Part shown: in pieces, positions 1-6,563 of the stretch | Layout of the letters: the number at the start of each line of letters is the position of its first letter | Position numbering within the stretch: position 1 is the first letter of the stretch | Source of the DNA: an uncultured Oscillibacter sp. | Lineage (GTDB): Bacteria; Bacillota; Clostridia; Oscillospirales; Oscillospiraceae | Assembly: GCA_900544105.1 (NCBI GenBank) | Contig: UQUC01000050.1 | Span: 1-18,066 of the forward strand | Direction of reading: 5' to 3' | Length of the DNA: 18,066 nucleotides | Program-made: the position numbers and the translations under genes | Notes under the pieces: model-generated | What the model saw: only the letters and a program-made list of their open reading frames with translations | Database searches by the model: none | Told to the model about the DNA's origin: nothing

Positions 1-140
1 TTCTCCGCGACGGTAAGGAAGGGTGTGCGCGGGAAACCCAAGAAGGGTGTCCCGCGCCATTGAAATCCTAAGTTTTCAGAACTTTTATAATGTTCTGAAA
101 ACTTGTTCAGCGGGGAGAAAGAACTTTTTCGACACGCTGA
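1..140 (+). repeat. Structured intergenic repeat, copy 1 (candidate ncRNA)
   Basis: This stretch aligns without gaps to 15324-15463 (118 of 140 positions identical by hand count). It folds as a plus-strand RNA: an outer AGGA/UCCU pairing (16-19 with 66-69); an 8-bp stem (27-34 with 50-57) continuing past an A.G mismatch into a 4-bp stem (36-39 with 45-48) with loop AAGAA; a perfect 11-bp hairpin (72-82 with 92-102); and a closing UCAGCG/CGCUGA stem (107-112 with 135-140). An intrinsic terminator follows at once. I do not recognise the family. The left end may extend beyond the window and no promoter is visible here. It could be a small RNA, a 3' UTR element of an upstream gene, or a palindromic mobile repeat; the substitution pattern favours a plus-strand RNA. 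Confidence 0.6.
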
Positions 141-172
141 CAACACCATCCGAATGGATGGTGTTGTTTTTT
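141..172 (+). terminator. Rho-independent terminator after repeat copy 1
   Basis: An 11-bp perfect stem (141-151 with 156-166), a GAAT loop and a run of six T on the plus strand. It directly abuts the last helix of repeat copy 1, so it probably ends a plus-strand transcript containing that element. On the minus strand no T run follows the stem, so it is a poor terminator for the antiporter gene. Confidence 0.8.
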
Positions 173-183
173 GGACAGATACT

Positions 184-1479
184 TTACGCCTGGCTCCGCT
201 TGGCAGAGCGTCCCCGAGCCGGACGGCGCTGGCAGACCTCGGCGGACAGGGGTTGGATGTCCCCGGCGGCCATCAGGGCCTGCCGTGTCAGAAGAGGACC
301 GACCATTTCATAGATCAGCACAGAGAAGAGGGTGATGTTGCGGATCAATCCGCCTTGTTCTCCGAGCTGCATAGCGGTCGTGCACATACCCAGCGCCACA
401 CCTGCCTGGGGCAGCAGGGTAATGCCCAGATATTTACAGATCTCCGGTCCGCATTTCATATATTTGGAGCTGGCAAAGGCACCGGTATATTTGCCGGCAG
501 AGCGGAACAGGATGTAGACCAGACCAATGCACACGATGGCCCAATCCGTAAAGACGCCCAACTCCAACTCCGCGCCGCTGATGACGAAGAACAGCGCAAA
601 AAGGGGAGAGGTCCATTTGTCTGCGGCTTTCATCAAATCGGCAGACTGGGGGCAGAGATTGCAGAACACCGTTCCCAGCATCATGCAGACCAGAAGAGAG
701 GAAAAGCTGATAGTTACCGGCCCAAGGGTGATGTGCGACATGGACAGGGCCACAGTCAGAAAAACGAGGGAAATGGTCATGTTCAGGCGGTTTGTATTGG
801 AATGAAAGAGGACCTCCAGCTTGGTCAGCAGCCAGCCTGCGGCGGCACCCAATGCCAGAGACGCGACGATCTCCAGCAGGGGGTTGAGCAGAATGGAGAT
901 CAGATCCACCTCGCCGCTGACCAGCGCTTTGGAAATGCCGAAGCTGACCGCAAACACGATCAGGCCCACTGCGTCATCCAGTGCGACGATGGGCAGAAGA
1001 AGATTGGTCACCGGGCCCTTTGCTTTATACTGGCGCACCACCATCAGCGTGGCGGCTGGCGCAGTAGCCGTCGCAATGGCACCCAGGGTGATCGCCTGGG
1101 CCGCGGACAGTTTTTCCGGCAGCAGCATATGGACCGTCAGCAGTGCGGCGTCCACCAGCAGGGTGGCGGTCAAGGCCTGAACAACGCCGATGACGGCAGC
1201 CTGGTTGCCCGTGGATTTCAGGTCCTCCAGACGGAACTCATTTCCGATGGAAAAGGCGATGAAGCCCAGCGCAACCTCGGAGACCAGTTGCAGACTGCTT
1301 ACCGCGTCGGCTGAGACCAGCCCCAGACCGGTAATATGCATACTGCCCAGAACATAGGGGCCGATCAGTACACCGGCCACCAGATACGCAGTTACGTCCG
1401 GTAATCGCCACAGGTTGAATACGCGCGTCATCAGAAGTCCTGCCAGAGCCGCAATGGAAACAGATAAGAGTGTAGACAT
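184..1479 (-). CDS. Cation:proton antiporter, CPA/Kef-like (PF00999 type)
   Basis: An integral membrane exchanger of 431 residues, predicted to swap Na+ or K+ for H+ across the cytoplasmic membrane. The protein is almost entirely hydrophobic segments (roughly 11-13). It carries the paired-acid motif ALDDAVGLI, with the two Asp at about residues 168-169, placed as the ion-binding acids of CPA2-type antiporters, and a preceding Ala/Thr-rich segment (AIATATAPAATLM) like the unwound helix region. It lacks the C-terminal RCK/TrkA-N domain of full Kef channels and ends in a short basic tail. The ATG at 1479 is chosen over an upstream ATG because AGGAGAGAAGGA lies just before it and the upstream choice would start inside the promoter. 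It is monocistronic as far as seen. Ion specificity cannot be read from sequence. Confidence 0.85.
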   Translation of the reverse strand: MSTLLSVSIAALAGLLMTRVFNLWRLPDVTAYLVAGVLIGPYVLGSMHITGLGLVSADAVSSLQLVSEVALGFIAFSIGNEFRLEDLKSTGNQAAVIGVVQALTATLLVDAALLTVHMLLPEKLSAAQAITLGAIATATAPAATLMVVRQYKAKGPVTNLLLPIVALDDAVGLIVFAVSFGISKALVSGEVDLISILLNPLLEIVASLALGAAAGWLLTKLEVLFHSNTNRLNMTISLVFLTVALSMSHITLGPVTISFSSLLVCMMLGTVFCNLCPQSADLMKAADKWTSPLFALFFVISGAELELGVFTDWAIVCIGLVYILFRSAGKYTGAFASSKYMKCGPEICKYLGITLLPQAGVALGMCTTAMQLGEQGGLIRNITLFSVLIYEMVGPLLTRQALMAAGDIQPLSAEVCQRRPARGRSAKRSQA

Positions 1480-1515
1480 GTGAATGAATCCTTCTCTCCT
1501 GCATTTGATTGCATC

Positions 1516-1544
1516 AGTATACACCTTGATTTTCATAAAATCAA
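1516..1544 (-). promoter_or_regulatory. Sigma-70 promoter of the antiporter gene
   Basis: Read on the minus strand: -35 TTGATT (1539-1544), a 17-bp spacer, and -10 TATACT (1516-1521), giving a start of transcription near 1509 and a leader of about 30 nt before the ATG. Confidence 0.75.
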
Positions 1545-1558
1545 TGCAAACGTTTGCA
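1545..1558. promoter_or_regulatory. Perfect 14-bp palindrome, CcpA/LacI-type operator (cre-like)
   Basis: TGCAAACGTTTGCA is a perfect palindrome centred on CG and matches the cre consensus TGNAANCGNNNNCA. It touches the -35 box of the antiporter promoter on its upstream side, centred about 42 bp before the predicted start. That position suits activation or direct interference with polymerase. The regulator (CcpA or another LacI-family protein) is inferred. Confidence 0.65.
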
Positions 1559-1653
1559 ATATTTACAAAATCTTTATATTACATTATATTGCCGTTTATG
1601 CGTACATAAGGAAATTAAAAAGATAATTTTGCAAATAAAAGGCAAAAATGACG

Positions 1654-1669
1654 ATAACGTTTGCGTTAT
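1654..1669. promoter_or_regulatory. Second operator-like inverted repeat
   Basis: ATAACG-TTTG-CGTTAT shares the GCAAACGTT core with the palindrome at 1545-1558 and matches about 12 of 14 cre positions. It lies about 110 bp further upstream of the antiporter promoter, so the two could be a pair bound by one regulator. Confidence 0.45.
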
Positions 1670-1708
1670 GGAGACAGGCCGGATTTTTTGCGGTTTCACA
1701 CGGAGACT

Positions 1709-1744
1709 AAATAAAAGAGAAGCTCCATGAAACGGAGCTTCTCT
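1709..1744 (-). terminator. Rho-independent terminator of tpiA-gpmI
   Basis: On the minus strand an 11-bp perfect stem (1734-1744 with 1716-1726), a 7-nt loop, then TTTTATTT. It lies about 80 nt after the gpmI stop and in front of the antiporter promoter, so it insulates the two units. Confidence 0.8.
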
Positions 1745-1825
1745 GGATCATATGCGGTTTGCAGCTTACGTTCAGCCCTTGCAAGGGAAGCTGACCACCT
1801 TTTTTTGGCAGGCGGTTTTACCGGA

Positions 1826-3340
1826 TCATTTCACGATCAGGGTCTGACCGTCCATTTCCTCCGGCGCGGCAAGGCCCATCACATCCAGGATGGTGGGGGC
1901 GATGTCCGCCAGGCGGCCCTGGCGCAGCTCCGAACCGGCGCCACAGAGGATGAAGGGCACCAGATCGGTGGTGTGGGCGGTCATGGGAGAGCCGTCCTCT
2001 TGCGTCATGGTTTCGGCGTTGCCGTGGTCAGCGGTGATCATGGCGATGCCGCCCATTTTCATGGTAGCGTCCACCACCTTACCTACGCACTCGTCCACGG
2101 TTTCCACGGCCTTCACCGCTGCGTCAAAGACGCCGGTGTGACCCACCATATCGCAGTTGGCGAAGTTCAGGATAATAACGTCATACGCGCCGGATTCGAT
2201 CCGCTCTACGCACTTGTCGCACACCTCGTAGGCGCTCATCTCCGGCTGAAGATCGTAGGTCGCCACCTTGGGGGAGGGTACCAGCACCCGATCCTCGCCG
2301 GGGAACTGAGTCTCAACGCCGCCGTTGAAGAAGAAGGTCACATGGGCGTACTTCTCCGTTTCCGCGATGCGGAGCTGGGTCAGCCCCAGGTTGCTGAGAT
2401 ACTCACCCAGACCGTTGTGAACGGCCTGACGGGGATAGGCCACCTCCACGTTGGGCATGGTGGCGTCATATTCCGTGGTGCAGACGAAGGTCACGGGGAA
2501 ATACTGGCGGGTGAAGCCGTCGAACTCCGGATCCACAAAGGTCCGGGTGATCTCACGGGCCCGGTCGGGGCGGTAGTTGAAGAAGATCACACTGTCATTA
2601 TCAGAGATGGTGCCATCCCCGTCGCAGATCACCGGCTCGATGAACTCGTCGGTGACGCCGGCGGCGTAGGCATCCTTCACCGCTGCCACGGGCAGGGGGT
2701 TGACGTGGGCGCTCTCGCCGTAGACCATAGCGTCATAGGCGGCCTCCACACGGTCCCAGCGCTTGTCGCGGTCCATGGCGTAGTAGCGGCCCATGAGCGT
2801 GGCGATCTTACCAACGCCCAGCTCCCGACACTTTTCCACCGTCCGGGTCACATAGTCCACGCCGGAGGTGGGGGAAACGTCCCGTCCATCCAGAAATGCG
2901 TGGATGTAGACCCGCTCAAGGCCACGGTCCTTTGCCATTTTCATCAGGGCAAAGAGGTGGTCGATATGGGAGTGAACGCCGCCGTCGCTGAGCAGGCCCA
3001 TGAGGTGAAGGGCAGAGCGCTTTTCCTTGCAGGCATCCATGGCGTGAACATAGGCGGGATTCTGGAAGAAATCCCCGTCATCAATGGATTTGCTGATCCG
3101 GGGCAGGTCCTGAAACACCACCCGGCCTGCGCCGATGTTGGTGTGGCCCACCTCGCTGTTGCCCATCTGACCTGCGGGCAGGCCCACATCCAGGCCTGAG
3201 GCGGACAGCTCTGTATGGGCATACTCCTGGAAGAACTGGTCCAGACGGGGGGTATTGGCGGCAGCAACGGCGTTGCCTTCCGTCTCGGTCCGGAGACCGA
3301 ATCCATCCATAATGATGAGTGTGGTCGGTGTTTTGTTCAT
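1826..3340 (-). CDS. gpmI: Phosphoglycerate mutase, 2,3-bisphosphoglycerate-independent
   Basis: Interconverts 3- and 2-phosphoglycerate in glycolysis, using two Mn2+ ions and a phosphoserine intermediate, in the cytoplasm. At 504 residues it is the normal length for the family. Asp12 lies in the N-terminal IIMDGFGL motif, and the catalytic Ser62 sits in QMGNSEVGHTNIG. FLDGRD, NFANCDMVGHTG and the metal-binding MITADHGNAE all follow in the expected order, ending with the HTTDLVPFIL segment. The ATG at 3340 is chosen because CGAGG stands a few bases upstream; an ATG six codons earlier would swallow that site. It is the second gene of a tpiA-gpmI operon (52-bp gap). Enolase and GAPDH are not in the window. 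Confidence 0.97.
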   Translation of the reverse strand: MNKTPTTLIIMDGFGLRTETEGNAVAAANTPRLDQFFQEYAHTELSASGLDVGLPAGQMGNSEVGHTNIGAGRVVFQDLPRISKSIDDGDFFQNPAYVHAMDACKEKRSALHLMGLLSDGGVHSHIDHLFALMKMAKDRGLERVYIHAFLDGRDVSPTSGVDYVTRTVEKCRELGVGKIATLMGRYYAMDRDKRWDRVEAAYDAMVYGESAHVNPLPVAAVKDAYAAGVTDEFIEPVICDGDGTISDNDSVIFFNYRPDRAREITRTFVDPEFDGFTRQYFPVTFVCTTEYDATMPNVEVAYPRQAVHNGLGEYLSNLGLTQLRIAETEKYAHVTFFFNGGVETQFPGEDRVLVPSPKVATYDLQPEMSAYEVCDKCVERIESGAYDVIILNFANCDMVGHTGVFDAAVKAVETVDECVGKVVDATMKMGGIAMITADHGNAETMTQEDGSPMTAHTTDLVPFILCGAGSELRQGRLADIAPTILDVMGLAAPEEMDGQTLIVK

Positions 3341-3362
3341 AGAAACCTCGTTTCGCACAAAG

Positions 3363-3389
3363 GGGGGGACTGTGTCCCCCCGCTTTTTT
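3363..3389. other. G/C hairpin between tpiA and gpmI
   Basis: An 8-bp stem of six G-C pairs plus A-T and C-G (3363-3370 with 3374-3381), with a TGT loop, in the 52-bp intercistronic gap. On the plus strand it is followed by GC and six T, like an intrinsic terminator. On the coding (minus) strand only CTTTGTG follows, so read-through to gpmI is expected. It may stabilise or process the tpiA mRNA end. Confidence 0.55.
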
Positions 3390-3392
3390 GCA

Positions 3393-4166
3393 TTATTCCT
3401 GGTTAGCCGCGTTGATGATGTCCACGAACTGCTCGGGCTTCAGAGCAGCACCGCCGATGAGACCACCGTCGATATCAGGCTGGGCCAGCAGCTCAGCAGC
3501 GTTCTTGGGATTCATGCTGCCGCCGTACTGAATGGTGACGCTACGGGCCACGCGGGCACCGTACAGTCCGCGAATGGCAGCACGGATGTTGGAGCAGACC
3601 TCGCCAGCCTGCTCAGCAGTGGCAGTCTTGCCCGTGCCGATGGCCCAGATGGGCTCATAAGCGATGATGCAGCGGCGCAGCTTCTCGGCGGGGACACCGT
3701 TCAGAGCGCTCTTGACCTGCAGGGCGATCCACTCGTTGGTGATGCCGGTCTCGCGCTGCTCCAGGCTCTCGCCCACGCAGATGATGGGGTTCATGCCGGC
3801 GTTCAGCACGGCGTGGACCTTCTTGTTGACAGTCTGGTCAGTCTCGCAGAAATACTGACGGCGCTCGCTGTGGCCCACGATGACGTACTTCACGCCCAGG
3901 TCCTTCAGCATATCGGCGGAAACCTCGCCGGTGTAAGCGCCCTTCTCCTCAAAGTAGACATTCTCAGCGCCCACGGAGATCCGCAGATCCTTGAAAGCCT
4001 TCATAGCGGTGGAAATATTGCAGGCGGGGACACAGATCAAAGTGTCGCACCACTTGGCGCGGGGCATGATCTTCTTCAGATCCTCAGCGAATTTCTTGGT
4101 CTCGGTGGCGGTCATGTTCATCTTCCAGTTGCCGGCGATGACAGTCTTACGGTATCTGCGGTTCAT
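3393..4166 (-). CDS. tpiA: Triose-phosphate isomerase
   Basis: Interconverts dihydroxyacetone phosphate and glyceraldehyde 3-phosphate. It has 257 residues, the usual length for the TIM-barrel enzyme. The substrate-binding Asn13 and Lys15 are in AGNWKMN, the catalytic His is in IVGHSERR, and the catalytic Glu is in AYEPIWAIGTGKTAT (the mobile loop 6). The C-terminal phosphate-binding GGSMNPKNA and GGLIGGAAL complete the barrel. The ATG at 4166 is used; GAAGGAG lies 11 nt upstream, a slightly long spacing. It is first in the tpiA-gpmI operon, with its own promoter at 4265-4293 and a leader of about 90 nt containing a strong hairpin. Confidence 0.97.
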   Translation of the reverse strand: MNRRYRKTVIAGNWKMNMTATETKKFAEDLKKIMPRAKWCDTLICVPACNISTAMKAFKDLRISVGAENVYFEEKGAYTGEVSADMLKDLGVKYVIVGHSERRQYFCETDQTVNKKVHAVLNAGMNPIICVGESLEQRETGITNEWIALQVKSALNGVPAEKLRRCIIAYEPIWAIGTGKTATAEQAGEVCSNIRAAIRGLYGARVARSVTIQYGGSMNPKNAAELLAQPDIDGGLIGGAALKPEQFVDIINAANQE

Positions 4167-4210
4167 AACTCTTTTTTCTCCTTCGTATCTGTGATAACAA
4201 TATCTGAACA

Positions 4211-4239
4211 TTCCGGAAGGCCGTTATGACGGTCCGGAA
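4211..4239 (-). promoter_or_regulatory. Hairpin in the tpiA leader
   Basis: TTCCGGA (4211-4217) pairs with TCCGGAA (4233-4239), and CCGT (4221-4224) with ACGG (4229-4232), with a 3-nt bulge and a TATG loop. It begins about 20 nt after the predicted start of transcription. It has no T run, so it is a leader structure rather than a terminator. No known riboswitch is recognised. Confidence 0.5.
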
Positions 4240-4264
4240 AAGGCTCAACAACAAAACTTATTAT

Positions 4265-4293
4265 TTTATAGCGAAAACAAGGGGATTTGTCAA
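4265..4293 (-). promoter_or_regulatory. Sigma-70 promoter of tpiA-gpmI
   Basis: On the minus strand: a perfect -35 TTGACA (4288-4293), a 17-bp spacer and -10 TATAAA (4265-4270). This is one of the strongest promoters in the window and is placed just after the pgk terminator. Confidence 0.85.
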
Positions 4294-4321
4294 GTATTTT
4301 TGAAAAATTCGACTGTTTTTG

Positions 4322-4363
4322 CAAAAAAATTGTATGGAAAGCGGCAGAATACTCTGCCGCTTT
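4322..4363 (-). terminator. Rho-independent terminator of trmL-pgk
   Basis: An 11-bp perfect stem on the minus strand (4353-4363 with 4338-4348), loop of 4, then eight bases and a run of seven T. It separates pgk from the tpiA promoter. The T run is a little distant from the stem, so termination may be partial. Confidence 0.65.
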
Positions 4364-4400
4364 GTGGGAGCGAACGATGTGGAGGTCCTGATTTTGCCGG

Positions 4401-4432
4401 ACAGCGATAGCGGGCAAAGCCCGCTGCGCTGT
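4401..4432 (-). other. Long hairpin directly after the pgk stop codon
   Basis: ACAGCG/CGCTGT (4401-4406 with 4427-4432) encloses AGCGGGC/GCCCGCT (4409-4415 with 4419-4425) with an AAA loop. It begins 2 nt after the pgk stop and has no T run. It is probably a 3' stabilising structure upstream of the true terminator. Confidence 0.5.
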
Positions 4433-4434
4433 GA

Positions 4435-5703
4435 TCACTTATCCAGCAGGCAGGCCACGCCGGGGAGTTCCTTGCCCTCCATGAATTCCAGGGAAGCACC
4501 GCCACCGGTGGAGATGTGGGTCATCTTGTCAGCATAGCCCAACTGCTCCACCGCCGCGGCAGAGTCGCCGCCGCCGATGATGGTGATGGCGGAGGTTTTA
4601 CTGAGAGCCTCGGCCACAGCCTTGGTGCCCACAGCAAAGGCGGGGAACTCAAACACGCCCATAGGACCGTTCCAGATAACGGTACCGGCATCGGCCACGG
4701 CGTCGCAGTACAGCTTCACGGTTTCAGGGCCGATGTCCAGACCCTGCCAGCCAGCGGGGATTTCACCGGACTTGACTACCTTGCTGTTGGCGTCGGGCGA
4801 GAAGGCGTCTGCGATCACGGTGTCTACCGGCAGCAGCAGCTTTACACCCTTAGCCTTGGCCTTTTCCAGCATTTCCAGAGAATAGGCTTCCCAGTCGGCT
4901 TCCAGCAGGCTGTCGCCCACCTGGCCGCCCTGAGCGGCGGAGAAGGTATAGGCCATGCCGCCGCCGATGATGATGGTATCAGCGATCTCCAGCAGATTGT
5001 TGATGACGCCGATCTTGGAGGAGACCTTGCTGCCGCCCAGGATGGCCACCAGAGGCCGCTTGGGGTTAGCCAGAGCGCCGCCGATGACTTCCAGTTCCTT
5101 CTCGATCAGGAAGCCGGAGACGGCGGGAAGATAGGCCGCCACGCCGGCGGTGGAGGCGTGAGCCCGGTGGACGGCGCCGAAAGCGTCGGACACATAGACC
5201 TCGGCCATGGAAGCCAGCTTTTGCGCGAAAGCGGGATCGTTCTTGGTCTCGCCCTTTTCGAAGCGGGTATTTTCCAGCAGCAGGACCTGACCGGGTTGCA
5301 GGGCCGCGGCCTTAGCCTGGGCATCCTCGCCCACAACGTCGCTGGCGAAGATAACTTCCTGTCCCAGCAGCTCTGCCAGACGGACGGCTACGGGAGCCAG
5401 GGTCAGCTTCTTCTGCTCCTTGCTCCAGGCAGCCTCGGTGAGTTCTGCGGGATCCTTACCCTTTTCTGTCTGCTTTTTGACCCATTTGTCAAAATCCGGC
5501 TGGGGCTTTCCCAGGTGAGAGCAGGCGATCACCGCCGCGCCCTGGTCCAACAGATAGCGGATGGTGGGCAGAGCGGCCACGATGCGCTTGTCACTGGTGA
5601 TGGCACCGGTCTTTTTGTCCTGAGGGACATTGAAATCGCAGCGGAGAAGGACCTTCTTGCCCTTCACGTCGATGTCGCGGACGGTCTTTTTCTGGTAATT
5701 CAT
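4435..5703 (-). CDS. pgk: Phosphoglycerate kinase
   Basis: Transfers phosphate from 1,3-bisphosphoglycerate to ADP, the first ATP-forming step of glycolysis. It has 422 residues. The family blocks appear in order: LLRCDFNVP, the SHLGKP substrate loop, VLLLENTRF, SDAFGAVHRAHAS, ILGGSKVSSKI, NGPMGVFE, IIGGGDSAAAV, and the C-terminal STGGGASLE hinge motif. It is about 25-30 residues longer than typical PGK because of a charged insertion at about residues 69-97, after SHLGKP. The ATG at 5703 is preferred: AGGAG lies 7 nt upstream. A TTG two codons earlier is too close to that site. It is cotranscribed after trmL (35-bp gap, no terminator between). Confidence 0.97.
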   Translation of the reverse strand: MNYQKKTVRDIDVKGKKVLLRCDFNVPQDKKTGAITSDKRIVAALPTIRYLLDQGAAVIACSHLGKPQPDFDKWVKKQTEKGKDPAELTEAAWSKEQKKLTLAPVAVRLAELLGQEVIFASDVVGEDAQAKAAALQPGQVLLLENTRFEKGETKNDPAFAQKLASMAEVYVSDAFGAVHRAHASTAGVAAYLPAVSGFLIEKELEVIGGALANPKRPLVAILGGSKVSSKIGVINNLLEIADTIIIGGGMAYTFSAAQGGQVGDSLLEADWEAYSLEMLEKAKAKGVKLLLPVDTVIADAFSPDANSKVVKSGEIPAGWQGLDIGPETVKLYCDAVADAGTVIWNGPMGVFEFPAFAVGTKAVAEALSKTSAITIIGGGDSAAAVEQLGYADKMTHISTGGGASLEFMEGKELPGVACLLDK

Positions 5704-5738
5704 AAGCAAACTCCTATACGATCATTGATTTGCAGTGA

Positions 5739-6233
5739 TTAAGGGTTTTTCGCCATTTCCCCCACACCCAGCAGGCCGGGGAAATCATTTTGCCGCAGCG
5801 CCTCGTACACGCATACGGCCACGGTGTTGCTGAGGTTCAGGCTCCGGGCCTCATCGATCATGGGCAGACGGATGCAGCGGTCACGGAAACGCTCCCGGAG
5901 ATCCATGGGAAGTCCGGCGGTCTCTTTGCCGAAGAAAATCCAACTGTCCGGGGAGAACCGGGCTTCCTGATAGGACCGGGGGGCTTTTGTGGTGGTCAGC
6001 CAGCAGTCCTGCGCGGCCTCCGGACGCTTTTCAAAAAAGTCATCCAGGTTCTCGTAGTCAAAGACTTCCACCAGATGCCAGTAGTCCAAGCCGGCCCGCC
6101 TGACAGCCCGCTCGGAGATGTCAAAGCCCAGCGGCCGGATCAGATGCAGACGGCTGCCGGTGGCGGCGCAGGTACGGGCAATATTGCCACAATTCTGAGG
6201 GATCTCAGGCTCCACCAATACGATATTCAGCAC
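5739..6233 (-). CDS. trmL: tRNA (cytidine/uridine-34 2'-O)-methyltransferase, SPOUT family
   Basis: Methylates the ribose of the wobble nucleotide 34 in tRNA-Leu species, using S-adenosylmethionine. It has 164 residues, a minimal stand-alone SPOUT domain without extra RNA-binding domains. It opens with VLVEPEIPQNCGNIARTC, which contains the family's N-G-N-R motif. FGKETAGLP and SLNLSNTVAVCVYEALR follow and form the trefoil-knot cofactor site. It begins with GTG at 6231-6233; AAAGGAGG stands 8 nt upstream and no better ATG exists. It heads the trmL-pgk unit with its own promoter at 6267-6295. The older name for this family in Gram-positives is CspR. Confidence 0.92.
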   Translation of the reverse strand: MLNIVLVEPEIPQNCGNIARTCAATGSRLHLIRPLGFDISERAVRRAGLDYWHLVEVFDYENLDDFFEKRPEAAQDCWLTTTKAPRSYQEARFSPDSWIFFGKETAGLPMDLRERFRDRCIRLPMIDEARSLNLSNTVAVCVYEALRQNDFPGLLGVGEMAKNP

Positions 6234-6266
6234 AGATGTTCCCTCCTTTTGGTTCGAATGGATACC

Positions 6267-6295
6267 ATTGTAATCCTTTACCGATAGAAATTCAA
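6267..6295 (-). promoter_or_regulatory. Sigma-70 promoter of trmL-pgk
   Basis: On the minus strand: -35 TTGAAT (6290-6295), a 17-bp spacer, and -10 TACAAT (6267-6272), about 33 bp before the GTG start of trmL. Confidence 0.7.
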
Positions 6296-6501
6296 CTGTT
6301 TTGTGATGAATTTTGCGATTCTTTGGGCGATTGAATGGTTTGCGCGGGGGGAGTGGGTATGTATTCTCAAAAAACTGAGGTTTTTTAGTGAATTTGCCGG
6401 ATTTCCGGTGTCTTTGATAAATTCAAACAGAAAAGGACAAAAGATTTGGAGGAAATTACCTTGAACTTTTTCCGGGAAGGGGTGGATTTCCCTAAAAAGT
6501 T

Positions 6502-6510
6502 TGGTATAAT
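6502..6510 (+). promoter_or_regulatory. Extended -10 promoter of the GlmU-like gene and prs
   Basis: TGG-TATAAT gives a perfect -10 hexamer (6505-6510) with the TG extension. No good -35 is found 16-18 bp upstream (best GTGGAT), which fits an extended -10 promoter. It lies 53 bp before the start codon. Confidence 0.65.
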
Positions 6511-6563
6511 GACAGTGATAGATTCCGGTCGCCATGCGGCCTGACGGACAGGAGGGACTTACC

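Larger units (their letters stand above)
1480..1825. other. Intergenic region between antiporter and gpmI
   Basis: 346 bp without a gene. It holds the antiporter ribosome site and promoter, two palindromic operator-like sites, an A/T-rich stretch (about 1560-1650), and the gpmI terminator. A further small hairpin near 1769-1790 (TCAGC/GCTGA around CCTTGCAAGG) is followed by seven T on the plus strand, with no plus-strand gene known to use it. Confidence 0.7.
6234..6563. other. Divergent intergenic region trmL / GlmU-like gene
   Basis: 330 bp without a gene. It contains the minus-strand trmL promoter near the left end and the plus-strand extended -10 promoter near the right end. Between them is an A/T-rich inverted repeat (AAAAAAC-TGAG-GTTTTTT, about 6369-6386) that could weakly stop transcription in either direction. 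I see no coding region or RNA gene. Confidence 0.6.

Noticed and set aside
1..140. Repeat copies as a cobalamin or other known riboswitch.
   Set aside because: Short strings such as GGGAA and ACTGTGA are present in copy 2, but the order and core helices of the cobalamin class do not fit, and neither copy lies in the leader of a sense-strand gene.
103..1314. Long open frame on the plus strand opposite the antiporter.
   Set aside because: It is the antisense of a clear membrane protein, is rich in His/Gln/Gly as expected of a shadow frame, and has no ribosome site. Similar long antisense frames opposite gpmI, tpiA, pgk, prs, guaA and mrp were rejected for the same reason.
5701..5709. TTG start for pgk two codons before the ATG.
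   Set aside because: It would lie only about one base from the AGGAG site; the ATG has proper spacing and gives the usual PGK N terminus.
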